Part shown: in pieces, positions 1 to 8,932 of the stretch
How positions within the stretch are numbered: position 1 is the first letter of the stretch
Layout: each line of letters opens with the position of its first letter
From: a bacterium
Lineage (GTDB): Bacteria > Pseudomonadota > Alphaproteobacteria > SP197
Direction of reading: 5' to 3'
Length of the DNA: 47,017 nt
Assembly: GCA_028821455.1 (NCBI GenBank)
Contig: JAPPGE010000053.1
Location: 1-47,017 of the forward strand
Notes under the pieces: model-generated
What the model was told of the DNA's origin: nothing
The model's database searches: none
The model's input: only the letters and a program-made list of their open reading frames with translations
Program-made: the position numbers and the translations under genes

Positions 1-55
1 TCGAACACGACCTGTCTGTCGAGATGGCTCTCCATGTCGCCGACAACCCGTTCCA
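1..55. repeat. 55-bp exact direct repeat, copy 1
   Basis: The first 55 bases are identical to 2628-2682 and diverge at base 56. On the minus strand they encode part of the STAS/cNMP-binding tail of the SulP-like pseudogene at 2270-3203. Because the window begins here, the repeat may extend further left. It may be a genuine partial duplication or a short-read assembly overlap; 55 is a common k-mer length. Confidence 0.9.
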
Positions 56-372
56 ACCCAGCCGAGGGGATGCATGGCACGCCCGCGCCGCTTCGATGCG
101 TGGGGGTCACGCGTCGCGGGCGCGCCATGCCCGACCGGCTTGCACATGACCCTTCGGGGGTGCTATCGCACAGACCACCACAAGCAGAGGAACAAGGCCA
201 CCATCAACGTCATCGCGTCGCTCCGCTCCGAGGTGGCTACCATGGTGAGAATACCCGGCTTGGTGAGAATTCGCATGGAGCGGAAGATGTGTTCGTTTCC
301 GTCGTGGACATGGCATGCGCCTCCGGTCTCCGACAGCAGGATGCACGTCGGCGGCGTCTTCGGTCCGGATTG
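56..372. other. no recognisable intact gene
   Basis: Nothing intact is seen. On the minus strand, just past the pyruvate kinase stop, an ATG overlaps that stop (ATGA) and opens a frame starting MTIRTEDAADV, which resembles the start of GNAT acetyltransferases. It soon becomes arginine-rich and uninformative, while another frame carries a more protein-like stretch. A frameshifted remnant is possible but unproven. Confidence 0.3.
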
Positions 373-1794
373 TCATTCGGCCGGAATGCGGACGATATGC
401 AGCACATTTGTGATGCCGGGGGTGCCGAAGGGCACGCCCGCGGTGATGATCACCGTGTCTCCCGGCCCGGCGACGTCTTCGAGCGCTGCGGCGGCGACGG
501 CCTTGCGCACCATTTCGTCGAAGTCGCGCACATTGGCTGTATGCACGCTGCGAACGCCGCAGGTGAGTGACTGGCGCCGCGCGGTGGCGAGTTCCGAGGT
601 CACGCCCACAATCGGCTGCTCCGGTCGCTCCCGGGCGACGCGGAGCGTGGTCCAGCCGGAGGTGGTGTAAGTCACGATGCCGGCCGCGCCGATCGTGTCG
701 GCCACCTGGCGGGCAGCGGCGGAGATGGCATCTGCCGAGGTTGCCAGGGGCGGGCGCTGTTCGGTCGCCGCGATGCGCCGGTACGACGGGTCGCGCTCCA
801 CCCGGTCGATCACCCGGCCCATGATCTCGACCGCCGCTGTCGGATGGGCGCCGGCCGCGGTCTCCGCCGACAGCATCACCGCGTCGGCGCCGTCATAGAC
901 CGCGGTCGCCACATCGGAAACCTCGGCGCGTGTGGGCGCAGGCGCATGCACCATCGATTCCAGCATCTGGGTCGCCACGATCACCGGCTTGCCCGCATCG
1001 CGGCAGGTGCGGATGATCGTCTTCTGCGCGATCGGCACCTCTTCCGCCGGCATTTCGACCCCGAGGTCGCCGCGCGCCACCATCACCGCATCGGCAGCCG
1101 CGACGATTGCTTCTATGCAGTCGAGCGCGGCCGGCTTCTCCACCTTGACAAGGACTTGTGCCCGGCTGCCGATCAACCGGCGCGCCTCCTCGACATCCTC
1201 CGGGCGCTGAACGAAGGAGAGCGCGATCCATTCCACGCCGAGCCCGAGCGCGAAGCGCAGGTCCGTGCGGTCCTTTTCGGTGAGCGCCGAGATCGGCAGC
1301 ACCACACCCGGCAGGTTGATGCCCTTGCGGTCGCTGAGGCGCCCGCCGTCCACCACCTGCGTCTCCAGCGCCGCCTCGGACTTGGACAGCACCCTCAGCC
1401 GGAGCCGCCCGTCGTCGAGCAACATGTCGTCGCCGGCGCGAACGGCCGAGAAGATTTCCGGGTGGGGCATGGAGGCGCGGGCGGCAGTGCCGAGACGCTC
1501 GGAGCGGTCCAGCATGAAGCGCCGGCCCGGCTCCAGCTCGACGCTCCCGCCCTCGAAGGCGCCGATCCGGAGCTTCGGGCCCTGCATGTCGGCCATGATG
1601 CCGATCGGCCGTAAGGCGTAGCGCTCCAACTCGCGCAATATGCGGTGACGCCCCGCATGGTCCTCGGGCCGGCCGTGGCTGAAATTGAAGCGGAACACAT
1701 CGACGCCGGCCTCGTACAGCTCCTCGATGGCGTCTGCGCTCGAGGTCGTTGGTCCGAGCGTGGCGACGATCTTGGCCCTCCGCGTGCGGCGCAT
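373..1794 (-). CDS. pyk: pyruvate kinase
   Basis: Converts phosphoenolpyruvate and ADP to pyruvate and ATP in the cytosol, the last step of glycolysis. The protein is 473 aa, full length for the family. The N-terminus has the KIVATLGP motif, followed by the FRFNFSHG substrate loop and the LSFVQRPEDV barrel strand. The active-site segment KVEKPAALDCIEAIVAAADAV is followed by MVARGDLGVEMP, then ATQMLESM and DGADAVMLSAETAAG. A C-terminal alpha/beta domain follows. I chose ATG at 1794 over the in-frame GTG at 1797 because AGGAGG at 1802-1807 lies seven bases upstream. The start shares its A with the TGA of the preceding TtuD-like remnant (TGATG), so the gene was once the coupled second gene of a ttuD-pyk pair. 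It is the only clearly intact housekeeping gene in the first 3 kb. Confidence 0.95.
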   Translation of the reverse strand: MRRTRRAKIVATLGPTTSSADAIEELYEAGVDVFRFNFSHGRPEDHAGRHRILRELERYALRPIGIMADMQGPKLRIGAFEGGSVELEPGRRFMLDRSERLGTAARASMPHPEIFSAVRAGDDMLLDDGRLRLRVLSKSEAALETQVVDGGRLSDRKGINLPGVVLPISALTEKDRTDLRFALGLGVEWIALSFVQRPEDVEEARRLIGSRAQVLVKVEKPAALDCIEAIVAAADAVMVARGDLGVEMPAEEVPIAQKTIIRTCRDAGKPVIVATQMLESMVHAPAPTRAEVSDVATAVYDGADAVMLSAETAAGAHPTAAVEIMGRVIDRVERDPSYRRIAATEQRPPLATSADAISAAARQVADTIGAAGIVTYTTSGWTTLRVARERPEQPIVGVTSELATARRQSLTCGVRSVHTANVRDFDEMVRKAVAAAALEDVAGPGDTVIITAGVPFGTPGITNVLHIVRIPAE

Positions 1795-2063
1795 CACATC
1801 CCCTCCTTCGAAGCCTTAACCAGAATGGTCGGAAAATCATTGACGTTGGTTCGTGTCGGCCCCGTGACGACAAGATCGCCCAGCGCGACGAACACGGCAT
1901 AGACGTTGTTTTACCGAAGACACCCGGCGGGGTCGAAGCCGAGCGCCCGCGTCCGTGCAAGGCTGTCCGGGCGGAGCAACGCGCCCGCGCAATCGCCCGA
2001 GCCGTCTATGCCGTCCGTGTCGCAGGCGATGGAGGAGCCGGGCAAGTATCCATTCTGAGACCG
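1794..2063 (-). pseudogene. glycerate 2-kinase / hydroxypyruvate reductase (TtuD, MOFRL-type) C-terminal remnant
   Basis: Reading leftwards, the frame gives IACDTDGIDGSGDCAGALLR, an in-frame TAA, and then VFVALGDLVVTGPTRTNVND, ending at a TGA that overlaps the pyruvate kinase start. The DTDGIDGSGD and LVVTGPTxTNVNDF motifs are hallmarks of the MOFRL family, which phosphorylates glycerate or was named for hydroxypyruvate reduction. The remainder of the roughly 420-aa protein is absent or scrambled upstream of 2063. With an internal stop and loss of the N-terminal three quarters, it cannot be functional. A ttuD-pyk order is known in alphaproteobacteria, which supports the identification. Confidence 0.8.
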
Positions 2064-2269
2064 ATGCGCTCACAACGCCGAAAACGACTGTCGCCGGCGA
2101 GACCGTTGGTCCGGCTCGCAGCGAAGACCGCTGCAGCTGACGGAACCGCTGGATGTCCTCCGCGTTCTGGTTCCACATTGATCGACCGCGCCCTCGCGCA
2201 TCCCGGCCGAAATCCAGCTGCTCCGGCGGCATGCATGCACCACGCCGCGGGCTTCAGTGTATTGGGTCA

Positions 2270-3203
2270 TCACGAGTGTCCGTGCCCTCGCGACTCGATG
2301 GTGAGGAGATATCGATAGAGCTTCACGATCAGCTGCTCTTCATTCTCTTCCAGCCACAGCCGGACGGCAGGGGTCAGCATCATCGTTCGGCAGGACTGGT
2401 CTGCAATCATGGTGGTCTCGGCTGCATGCGCGCCGAAGGCGCCTCTCGGCTCGACCGCATCGCCCGGCCCGCATTGAAACAGCCGCGCGCCCGAGGAATC
2501 GAAAGCGGAGGCCTGGCCCTTGATCAGCAGCTGCATGCCCTTCTGCGGCTCGCCAAGCGATACGAGGGCCTCGCCGGCGTCGTACTCGCGAGGTTCCAGC
2601 CAGTCGCGGAGCTCATCGACCATGTCTTCGAACACGACCTGTCTGTCGAGATGGCTCTCCATGTCGCCGACAACCCGTTCCAGCAAGGTGTCGTCCAGGC
2701 CCCCGCCTGAGGCGGGGTCCGATGCCCAGGTGGCAAGAACGATATCCTCGCAGCGCTCCAGGGCACGGTCCGCGTCCGGCTCGAACAGCAGGTTTTCGAG
2801 AACGGCAGAGGGAAGATTGCGCTCGAGTCCGTCCTCGAGCTTCTCCGACGCTGCGCTCAGCACCACCCGCGCTCCAACGGTGTGCGCGACATGCATGAAC
2901 CTGCACAACCCGTTGATGGCCGAGAAATCAAAACCGGACACGGCGCCGAAATCCAGCAGGATGCAGGCTGGCCCGGGTGTTGTCCAGAGACTGCTTGAGG
3001 CGGTCTAGCAGGGGGCCGACGCTGCCGAAGAAGATGTATCCGCGCAGTTGGTACGCCTGTATCCGTTCTCCCTGCAACCGCAGTATGGCCCGATCGGGAA
3101 TGGAACGGTTCGCGTTGCTGTGACGCTCACGGGCGGTGTGACAGAACGAATTCCAGTCTTGTATCTGTGTAACTGAAACACGAAAACGCAACTCTCTCTC
3201 CAA
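2270..3203 (-). pseudogene. SulP-family transporter tail (STAS plus cyclic-nucleotide-binding domain), truncated and frameshifted
   Basis: Two minus-strand frames join into one protein. The upstream frame (to about 2975) reads IQAYQLRGYIFFGSVGPLLD, the start of a STAS domain as found behind SulP/SLC26 anion transporters. The downstream frame continues it with CILLDFGAVSGFDFSAINGL and then RALERCEDIVLA. A cNMP-binding-like beta-roll follows (WLEPREYDAGEALVSLGEP to GPGDAVEPRGAFG). The switch needs a one-base shift near 2970-2990. The roughly 12-helix membrane domain that should precede the STAS domain is missing. The 223-aa downstream frame could in principle be translated alone from 2941, but family length and the shift argue for a pseudogene. 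Confidence 0.75.
2628..2682. repeat. 55-bp exact direct repeat, copy 2
   Basis: Identical to bases 1-55 of the window and lying inside the cNMP/STAS pseudogene. The two copies bracket the pyruvate kinase segment. Confidence 0.9.
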
Positions 3204-3486
3204 GTCGCGCTAACTACGCGCGGATTACGGCCATGTCAAGCCCCATGGACGACATCAGGTCTATACATGCATAGCGATCCATAGAGCCACAGTTGCATTC
3301 GGGGAAGCCATACGTAGACTTTTTGTCATCGCTCACTTCCATGGGAACACCGTCAATGCATGAAATTCACACACAATGGATACCAATGCAGACCATGGTG
3401 GTTCTGCCCAGGATATCACGCGAATATGCGGCAGAAGACGCCATCCCGGCCACCTTGTGTCGTTCCCACCACCGGCCACCGAGCCC
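3204..3486. other. intergenic leader of the mobilization genes, possible oriT
   Basis: A 283-base non-coding stretch precedes three relaxosome-type genes. It is locally AT-richer and has an imperfect palindrome around CTATACATGCATAG (3261-3274). A GTCTATA at 3259-3265 resembles the nic core of R388-type MobF origins. No intact gene is seen. Assignment as oriT rests on location and this short match only. Confidence 0.25.
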
Positions 3487-3819
3487 ATGATGAACGCGAA
3501 GGACCCGCGGCGCAAGGCGCGCACCATCATGGCATCAGACAGCGAGTGGGCCCGGATCGGCGAGCGCGCGAAGGCCCTCGACATGTCCATCTCGCGTTAC
3601 GCGGTGCAGCAGATGCTGACCACAAGACCACCCCAACCAGCCGGTCTTCCGGCCGACCTGCAGTGGCGCCTTGCGCATCACCTCATGGTGCTGGCCCGCA
3701 TCGAGCGTCATCGCTTCGAGCGCGCCGGGGAAGGGAAGGCCTGGCAGGCGATCGAGGAGGAGATCGCGTCCCTGCTGAAGGCCGAGGCGCAGATCGAGGG
3801 GAAGGAGTCACGACCGTGA
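3487..3819 (+). CDS. small relaxosome-type accessory protein 1
   Basis: A 110-aa basic protein. I chose the ATGATG at 3487-3492; a longer frame upstream starts at 3376 but its extra residues look non-coding. Residues about 8-45 (RKARTIMASDSEWARIGERAKALDMSISRY) have the strand-helix-helix look of ribbon-helix-helix DNA-binding proteins of the MobC/TraJ kind. These bind oriT and recruit the relaxase. The C-terminal half is predicted helical. It heads a run of three genes with 4-base overlaps that ends convergently against a MobF relaxase gene. Its motif recurs in both following genes, so the three look like diverged copies. The exact family is not recognised; the relaxosome role is inferred from motif and context. 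Confidence 0.6.
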   Translation: MMNAKDPRRKARTIMASDSEWARIGERAKALDMSISRYAVQQMLTTRPPQPAGLPADLQWRLAHHLMVLARIERHRFERAGEGKAWQAIEEEIASLLKAEAQIEGKESRP

Positions 3820-4139
3820 GACGCAACCAGCTGTTCAGCGTCAGCTGCCGCCCGAGCGACTGGGCGGAGATCGGCCGGCGGGCCAAAGCGAGGAAGATGC
3901 CGATCTCGCGCTTCATGGTCGCCTGCGCCCTGGAGGACGAGGACGACATGCGCCTGGTGCTCTCGGAATCCGAACAGCGCGACCTTCTCAACCGGGTGAA
4001 CCGCACCCTGCTGCTTCTCGAGGAGCTGATGGAGCCCTTGCCGGGGAGCGACGTCACCGCCCTGGAGGCGCTGTCGTTCCTCTACCTCGCGGCCCGGGAC
4101 TTCCAGGCGCGGCAGGACGCCGGGAGGCCGGGACCATGA
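3816..4139 (+). CDS. small relaxosome-type accessory protein 2
   Basis: A 107-aa protein starting at GTG 3816, which overlaps the previous stop (GTGA). GAAGGAG at 3801-3807 is well placed as its ribosome site. The N-terminus FSVSCRPSDWAEIGRRAKAR then MPISRFMVACAL parallels accessory protein 1 (MASDSEWARIGERAKALDMSISRY). It therefore probably has the same ribbon-helix-helix-like DNA-binding fold, followed by a helical tail with a leucine-rich stretch. A decayed copy of this segment (MPVSRFAVAC) is found at 34322-34384, showing that the module once existed twice here. Likely role: sequence-specific binding at oriT together with the adjacent relaxase. This is inference. Confidence 0.6.
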   Translation: MRRNQLFSVSCRPSDWAEIGRRAKARKMPISRFMVACALEDEDDMRLVLSESEQRDLLNRVNRTLLLLEELMEPLPGSDVTALEALSFLYLAARDFQARQDAGRPGP

Positions 4140-4564
4140 CCGGCCGGCGTGTCGAGGAGAGGGCCACCATGCACTCGATCTCGTGCAGCCGTCTGGAGCG
4201 GGAGCGCATCCGCGCCCTGGCGGAGCGCGAGGGCGTGTCGATGTCGAAGCTGCTGGTCGATCGCGCACTGAAGCGCAACCCGCCGACGAAGGTGAGGAAC
4301 CCGCCCCGCCTCGTCCTCGGCCCCGAGGAACAGAAGTCGCTGGTGGAGACCGTCAGGGTCATCGGAGAGACCGTCGGGGCGCTGGAAGGCAGCGATGAGT
4401 CACCCGGCTTCGCCGAGACCCTGAGGGTCCTTTTCGAGATCAGGCTCGATGCGATGACCCGCACCGGGCGTCACGGGACCATGGTCCGCCTGCTCGAACA
4501 GGTGCTGCAGGACAGCCGCGCCGCCAGGATCGAGGAAGAGGTCTACGAGCGCAACCGCTCCTAG
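4136..4564 (+). CDS. small relaxosome-type accessory protein 3
   Basis: A 142-aa protein whose ATG at 4136 overlaps the previous stop (ATGA). An alternative ATG at 4169 has its own GAGGAGAG at 4154-4161 and would align better with the two upstream copies. Residues 11-45 (TMHSISCSRLERERIRALAE then GVSMSKLLVDRAL) repeat the MSISRY/MPISRF pattern of the preceding proteins. The rest is helical and charged. It ends by overlapping the stop of the convergent relaxase gene by 4 bases. Three consecutive diverged paralogs suggest they form a heteromeric DNA-binding complex, but no experiment-linked family could be named. Confidence 0.6.
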   Translation: MTGRRVEERATMHSISCSRLERERIRALAEREGVSMSKLLVDRALKRNPPTKVRNPPRLVLGPEEQKSLVETVRVIGETVGALEGSDESPGFAETLRVLFEIRLDAMTRTGRHGTMVRLLEQVLQDSRAARIEEEVYERNRS

Positions 4565-7500
4565 AGCCGCCAGCTGATCCCGCGGTCGCGGTGTTTCAGT
4601 TCGGCCTGCCGGGCTTCGTATTGCGCCATGACATTCCCCATGGCCTGCCTTTCGGTCTCGGTGACGCCGGCGCTGTTCAGGTTGTCCCGGATCCACTCCA
4701 CCACGCGGCGGGCGCCGGCAAGATCGAGGGGATTTTCTCCCTCGGCCTCCGCACGGGCCACCACGCGTTCGAGGGCGACGCGCTGCCCGAGGAAGGCCTT
4801 GCGGGCCTCGGCCATGGCCTCATGGTCCGCCAGCCAGTCCGTTACCGCCCGGCGCGCGAATCCGCTCGCGTCCGGATCGGCCGCCAGACGCCGCGCCACG
4901 GCCACGAGTTCCCCGCGACCGGGATGATCGAGCACATGGCCGCCCTGCGATGCGGCATGGTCGGTCTGAGCCTGGCATGCAGTCCGCCAGTTCTGGTGCG
5001 CCTCGTGGGCGTCGAGGCGCCGGCGGGCGAGGGCCATCGCCCCCTCGAGACGGCGCCGGTCAGGGCTGCCGAGATCGGGATCGCGCGCCACGGCATCGGC
5101 GTGGGCGATCCAGCGTTCGAACCGGCCCTCTGCCAGACGCGCCTCCCAGTCTGCCAGCTGCCGGTGAGCATCGTCGGCCCTGCGCCGTGCCCGGTTGGCC
5201 GCCTCGCGGGCGCGCTCGCGCCGCGTCTCGCGTTCGCGATCGTCCTCGATGATGGGCGGCGGCGCCGTTGCGGCGTCTTTCGTCACCCGCACGGGCGCCA
5301 CCGGCTCGACCGCTTCCGCGGCGTCGGTCGAAGGCTCCGCGGTGGTCTCCGCGGCTGCCGTCAGGGATGCAGCCTGAGCCAGGCGTTCATGGCGGTCGAC
5401 GGCGAGATCGAGGCGGGACTTCAGCGTTGCGGGCATGGCCGAATCGGAGCTGAGCATGCGGGCGTCGTCCATCATGGCCTCGACGGCCGCCCGATCGGAG
5501 AGATCCCGCTCGTCCCAGGCGGCAAGCCACGTCCCGGCCTGCCGGCGGGCTTGCGCGCGTTCGTCGAAGGCCTCGACGATTCCGGCAAGCCGGTCGCGGC
5601 GGGCCCGCCCCAGGGCAGGGTCCGTAAGAACGCGCCGCGCCTTGTCCACCGCCGCGGGCGCCTCGCCGTAGTCGTGGACCGACAGTCCCGCCTCCGAGGC
5701 GCGTCTCTCCAGGGTGCGCCAGCGCGCCTCCCAGGCCTCGACATGGTCGTTGGCGGCCTGGCGGGCAAAGACGCGGTCGTCGCTGGCCAGGACGGCCTCC
5801 GCGCGTTGGGCGAGCTCCGCAAGATCCGAAGCCTCGTCCACCACCATGGTCAGCAGTTCCCGGGCGGCAGCCAGGCCCGACTCCACGTCGAAGCGCCAGG
5901 CCGCGTAGTCGCCCGGATCGACAGTTCCGCCCACCCGCCGCAGCGCCGGCTGACGCTCGAGAGCGCCGGCGAGGCGCGCCTCGACTCGAACAAGGGTACG
6001 CGCCCTCTCGAAGACCCACATCGCGGACGCCTGCGCCGCCACCCGTTCATCGGAGGAATCCCGCATGGCGGAAAGCGCCTTCAACTGCGCGATGGCCCCG
6101 GGATCGTCGGGGGCAAGAGCGGGATTCCGCGCGCGCTTCCAGCGGCCGATCTCAAGGGGCTCCACGCCGAGATCCGCGACACTCTCCTTCTCCGGCACGC
6201 GCCGGGCCATCTCGCCCTCGTCGAGGCCCTCGCCCACCGCCTCCAGGGCGGTGAGGACCTCGCCCGTGTTCTCCTCCAGGGTCTCGGCCAGCTGTTCCCG
6301 GTTGTCGGTGACGATGATCGCCTCGTCGCGGGCCCGGCTGATCTCGACGTAGAAGGTCTGCTGGTTGGCAAGGTGCCCGTGGCCGGAATCCAGGACCGCA
6401 ATCACCTTGTCGCGGGTGAGGCCCTGGGCCGCATGGACCGTGCTGGCATAGGCATGGGCGATGTGGCGCAGCCGGGGATCGCCCCGATCCAGCTTCAGGC
6501 GCCGGCCGTCGTCGGTATCGAGAACGATTGCCTTGTGGCCGATGGCCTCGATCACGGCCGTGGCGCCGTTGACGAGGCCGCTCTCGTTGTGGTTGCGGGT
6601 CCAGCGGATGCGGTCGCCGGCCTCGACGTCGATGGTGTCGGTCTCGAAGACGTCGTAGCGGTAACGGACGTCCGAATCGGGTTTGACGCGACGGGCCCTG
6701 CCGTCGCCGTGGTCGAGCATGAGGCGCTCGCCGTCGATGCTTCGGATGGGGCAGATGTCGCCGGACTTCACCCGGTAGTGGTGGAGATCGTTGTGGAAGA
6801 CCACCACGTCGCCCGCGCGGTAGTTGCGGATCTCCCGCTTCTGGGCCCGGGTCATCGAGAGGTTGACGAGGGTGGGGAGCGTGACGCGGCGTCCGTGGAG
6901 CACGCCCTCTTCCCTCAAGCCTTCCCTGACGGTCTCGTTGATCTCCCGGCGCAGCACATGGGTGGGGGCCATCAGCGCCGTCTCCTCGCGAGCTTGAGGA
7001 GAAAGCGCAAGCCAGATGCGCGCGGCGCTGGTTCCGAGATCTTCCGGGTCCACCTCGATGACATCGGCGCCGAGCTTCGTCAGGGCTTCGCCCGGCTTGC
7101 CGGCGATGGCATCGAGAACCGCGGCCTTGAGGCCCGGGTTCCGCTGGCGGCGGATGTCGTCCATCACTGCGGTCGCCATCCCGGCCCGCTGCAGCTGGCG
7201 GAAGGGCTGGCCCGCCTCCACCGAGCGCAGCTGCCGGCTGTCGCCCACCATGACCAGGCGCGCCACGCCGAGGTGGTCCGCGACCCGCATCAGGGATCGC
7301 ACCTGCGCCGTGCTGGCAAGGGACATCTCGTCCACCACCAGCACCTTGCCTTCGAACGAGCCTTCCGTCTCGGGAGAGAGATCGCCGTGACGCGTCAGGA
7401 ACCACTGCAGGGTCCGGGTGGCGATGCCGGCTTCCCGGCCCAGCGTGCGGGCGGCGCTCGACGAGGGCGCCAGACCGACGATCGCCTCCGCGCCGGCCAG

Positions 7501-8868
7501 CTCCACCACCTCCCTCAGCATCGTCGTCTTGCCCGTGCCGGCGAACCCCTGGACACCGACGATTGAATCGCCCTCGGCCAGAATGAGGCGCAGCGCTTGT
7601 CTCTGGCCCGCCGTGAGGGTGGTGTCTTCGAGTTTCTTCTCGACCTCGTCGGCCGGCACGATCGCCTCCGTCTTCCCCACACCCTCCTTCATGCGGCGCA
7701 ACACCTCGCGCTCGGCCCGCAAGGCCCGGTCGGTGACGAGGGCGGGGCCGCCGCGCGAGCGGATGGCGTCGACGAGGTGGCCGTCCCGGCGCAGCTGGTC
7801 GATGGCGGCGTGAATCCCGTCGAGGTCGTGACGGCCAGGCGCATGGGCGAGGGCGCCCGCCACCAGGTCATGAACGGCAATGACCGACTGGCGCTCCTCG
7901 AGGTGTTCGGCGACCCGCGCCACGACGTCGAGGGCCGACGGCACAGGCGGCAGCACGGAACGCTTGAGACGGCGGCGGGTGAGATCGATGCCGAGTTCGG
8001 TTGCTCTCATCCGCCACATGCCGGTCAGGATCTCGGCATGGGGCTCCTTCTTGCGCCGCCGTGTCGCCAAGGTCGCTGCCTGGGCGGTCGCCGCGTTGTA
8101 GTCCCAGCCCTTCGCCTCGATGTGATCGACGATCTCCTTCCTGCGCGTCGAGAAGGCGTCCAGCGTCTCTTGCCTCCAGCCGGCAATCTCGAATCCCTGC
8201 ACTGGTCCGATCATCGTCTCCTGAAGTTCGTAGCCGAGATCCATCAGGCGCCTGGCCAGTTCGTTGCGGTAGTGGGCGCCGATCAGCAGGCGCCTGGAAT
8301 GGAGCCGGCCCGTGTCGAGGCTGCGCCAGGAACCGTCGGGGCCGCGCGACATGTTGGCGACGACGCTGTGCGTGTGGAGCTGGGGATCGAGGTTGCGGCT
8401 GGCCAGATGCCGGAACGTGCCCGCCACCATCCCCTGGGCCCGGCGGCGCTCGCGTTTGCCGGTAGCCGGGTTGTGGACCCGCGTCACCAGGAGGTCCCGC
8501 TCGATCATGTCGAGGGTGCTGCGCACCGCCTCGTCGTGGGCCCGGATCACCCGCTCGTCGCCCATGACAAGCGCCTGGAGCGACACCGACTTCGGCGCCG
8601 AGAACGTGATGTCGACGCCGGGACGGTGCTGGTGCTCGCCGTCCCGCGCCCTCCCGAGGCGTTGGTTCGTCCCGGGAACGTAGCCGGCAAGGATGGACTC
8701 GAAGACCTTCGGCTTGACGTGGCGACCAAGACCGAGGTCCCGGGCCGCGGCGCCGTGCCAGAAACTCGCCCGGCGGTGCTCGGGGGAGTTCTTGGCGTAG
8801 TATCCGTCCTGCTCGAAGTAGTGCACCGTCGCCGATGCGGATGTGATGGCGGTGACGGTGGCGACCAT
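4561..8868 (-). CDS. MobF-family conjugative relaxase-helicase 1
   Basis: A TrwC/TraI-type relaxase that would nick oriT, stay bound to the 5' end through a tyrosine, and unwind the strand for transfer. The protein is 1435 aa from ATG 8868; a GTG at 8877 adds three residues. Numbering from that GTG, Y20, Y26 and Y27 (VHYFEQDGYY) are candidate nucleophiles. FSAPKSVSLQAL is the conserved relaxase strand, and H157 with H168 and H170 (LDPQLHTH) form the metal-binding histidine triad. The helicase follows: Walker A GVQGFAGTGKTT at 441-452, Walker B VLVVDEMS at 512-519, GDSRQL, and the late VHAAQGLTRDK motif. The last roughly 500 residues are helical, arginine- and alanine-rich. The gene is divergent from a coiled-coil membrane protein only 64 bp away and convergent with the accessory genes. 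Confidence 0.92.
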   Translation of the reverse strand: MVATVTAITSASATVHYFEQDGYYAKNSPEHRRASFWHGAAARDLGLGRHVKPKVFESILAGYVPGTNQRLGRARDGEHQHRPGVDITFSAPKSVSLQALVMGDERVIRAHDEAVRSTLDMIERDLLVTRVHNPATGKRERRRAQGMVAGTFRHLASRNLDPQLHTHSVVANMSRGPDGSWRSLDTGRLHSRRLLIGAHYRNELARRLMDLGYELQETMIGPVQGFEIAGWRQETLDAFSTRRKEIVDHIEAKGWDYNAATAQAATLATRRRKKEPHAEILTGMWRMRATELGIDLTRRRLKRSVLPPVPSALDVVARVAEHLEERQSVIAVHDLVAGALAHAPGRHDLDGIHAAIDQLRRDGHLVDAIRSRGGPALVTDRALRAEREVLRRMKEGVGKTEAIVPADEVEKKLEDTTLTAGQRQALRLILAEGDSIVGVQGFAGTGKTTMLREVVELAGAEAIVGLAPSSSAARTLGREAGIATRTLQWFLTRHGDLSPETEGSFEGKVLVVDEMSLASTAQVRSLMRVADHLGVARLVMVGDSRQLRSVEAGQPFRQLQRAGMATAVMDDIRRQRNPGLKAAVLDAIAGKPGEALTKLGADVIEVDPEDLGTSAARIWLALSPQAREETALMAPTHVLRREINETVREGLREEGVLHGRRVTLPTLVNLSMTRAQKREIRNYRAGDVVVFHNDLHHYRVKSGDICPIRSIDGERLMLDHGDGRARRVKPDSDVRYRYDVFETDTIDVEAGDRIRWTRNHNESGLVNGATAVIEAIGHKAIVLDTDDGRRLKLDRGDPRLRHIAHAYASTVHAAQGLTRDKVIAVLDSGHGHLANQQTFYVEISRARDEAIIVTDNREQLAETLEENTGEVLTALEAVGEGLDEGEMARRVPEKESVADLGVEPLEIGRWKRARNPALAPDDPGAIAQLKALSAMRDSSDERVAAQASAMWVFERARTLVRVEARLAGALERQPALRRVGGTVDPGDYAAWRFDVESGLAAARELLTMVVDEASDLAELAQRAEAVLASDDRVFARQAANDHVEAWEARWRTLERRASEAGLSVHDYGEAPAAVDKARRVLTDPALGRARRDRLAGIVEAFDERAQARRQAGTWLAAWDERDLSDRAAVEAMMDDARMLSSDSAMPATLKSRLDLAVDRHERLAQAASLTAAAETTAEPSTDAAEAVEPVAPVRVTKDAATAPPPIIEDDRERETRRERAREAANRARRRADDAHRQLADWEARLAEGRFERWIAHADAVARDPDLGSPDRRRLEGAMALARRRLDAHEAHQNWRTACQAQTDHAASQGGHVLDHPGRGELVAVARRLAADPDASGFARRAVTDWLADHEAMAEARKAFLGQRVALERVVARAEAEGENPLDLAGARRVVEWIRDNLNSAGVTETERQAMGNVMAQYEARQAELKHRDRGISWRL

Positions 8869-8932
8869 GGCCGGCACTGTAGCGCATTGTGTGCTCCAAC
8901 GGCATGGTCAATGGAGCCGTGAGGAGGCGCCG

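Noticed and set aside
844..1614. Plus-strand open frame of 256 codons across pyruvate kinase
   Set aside because: It is antisense to a complete pyruvate kinase with all conserved motifs.
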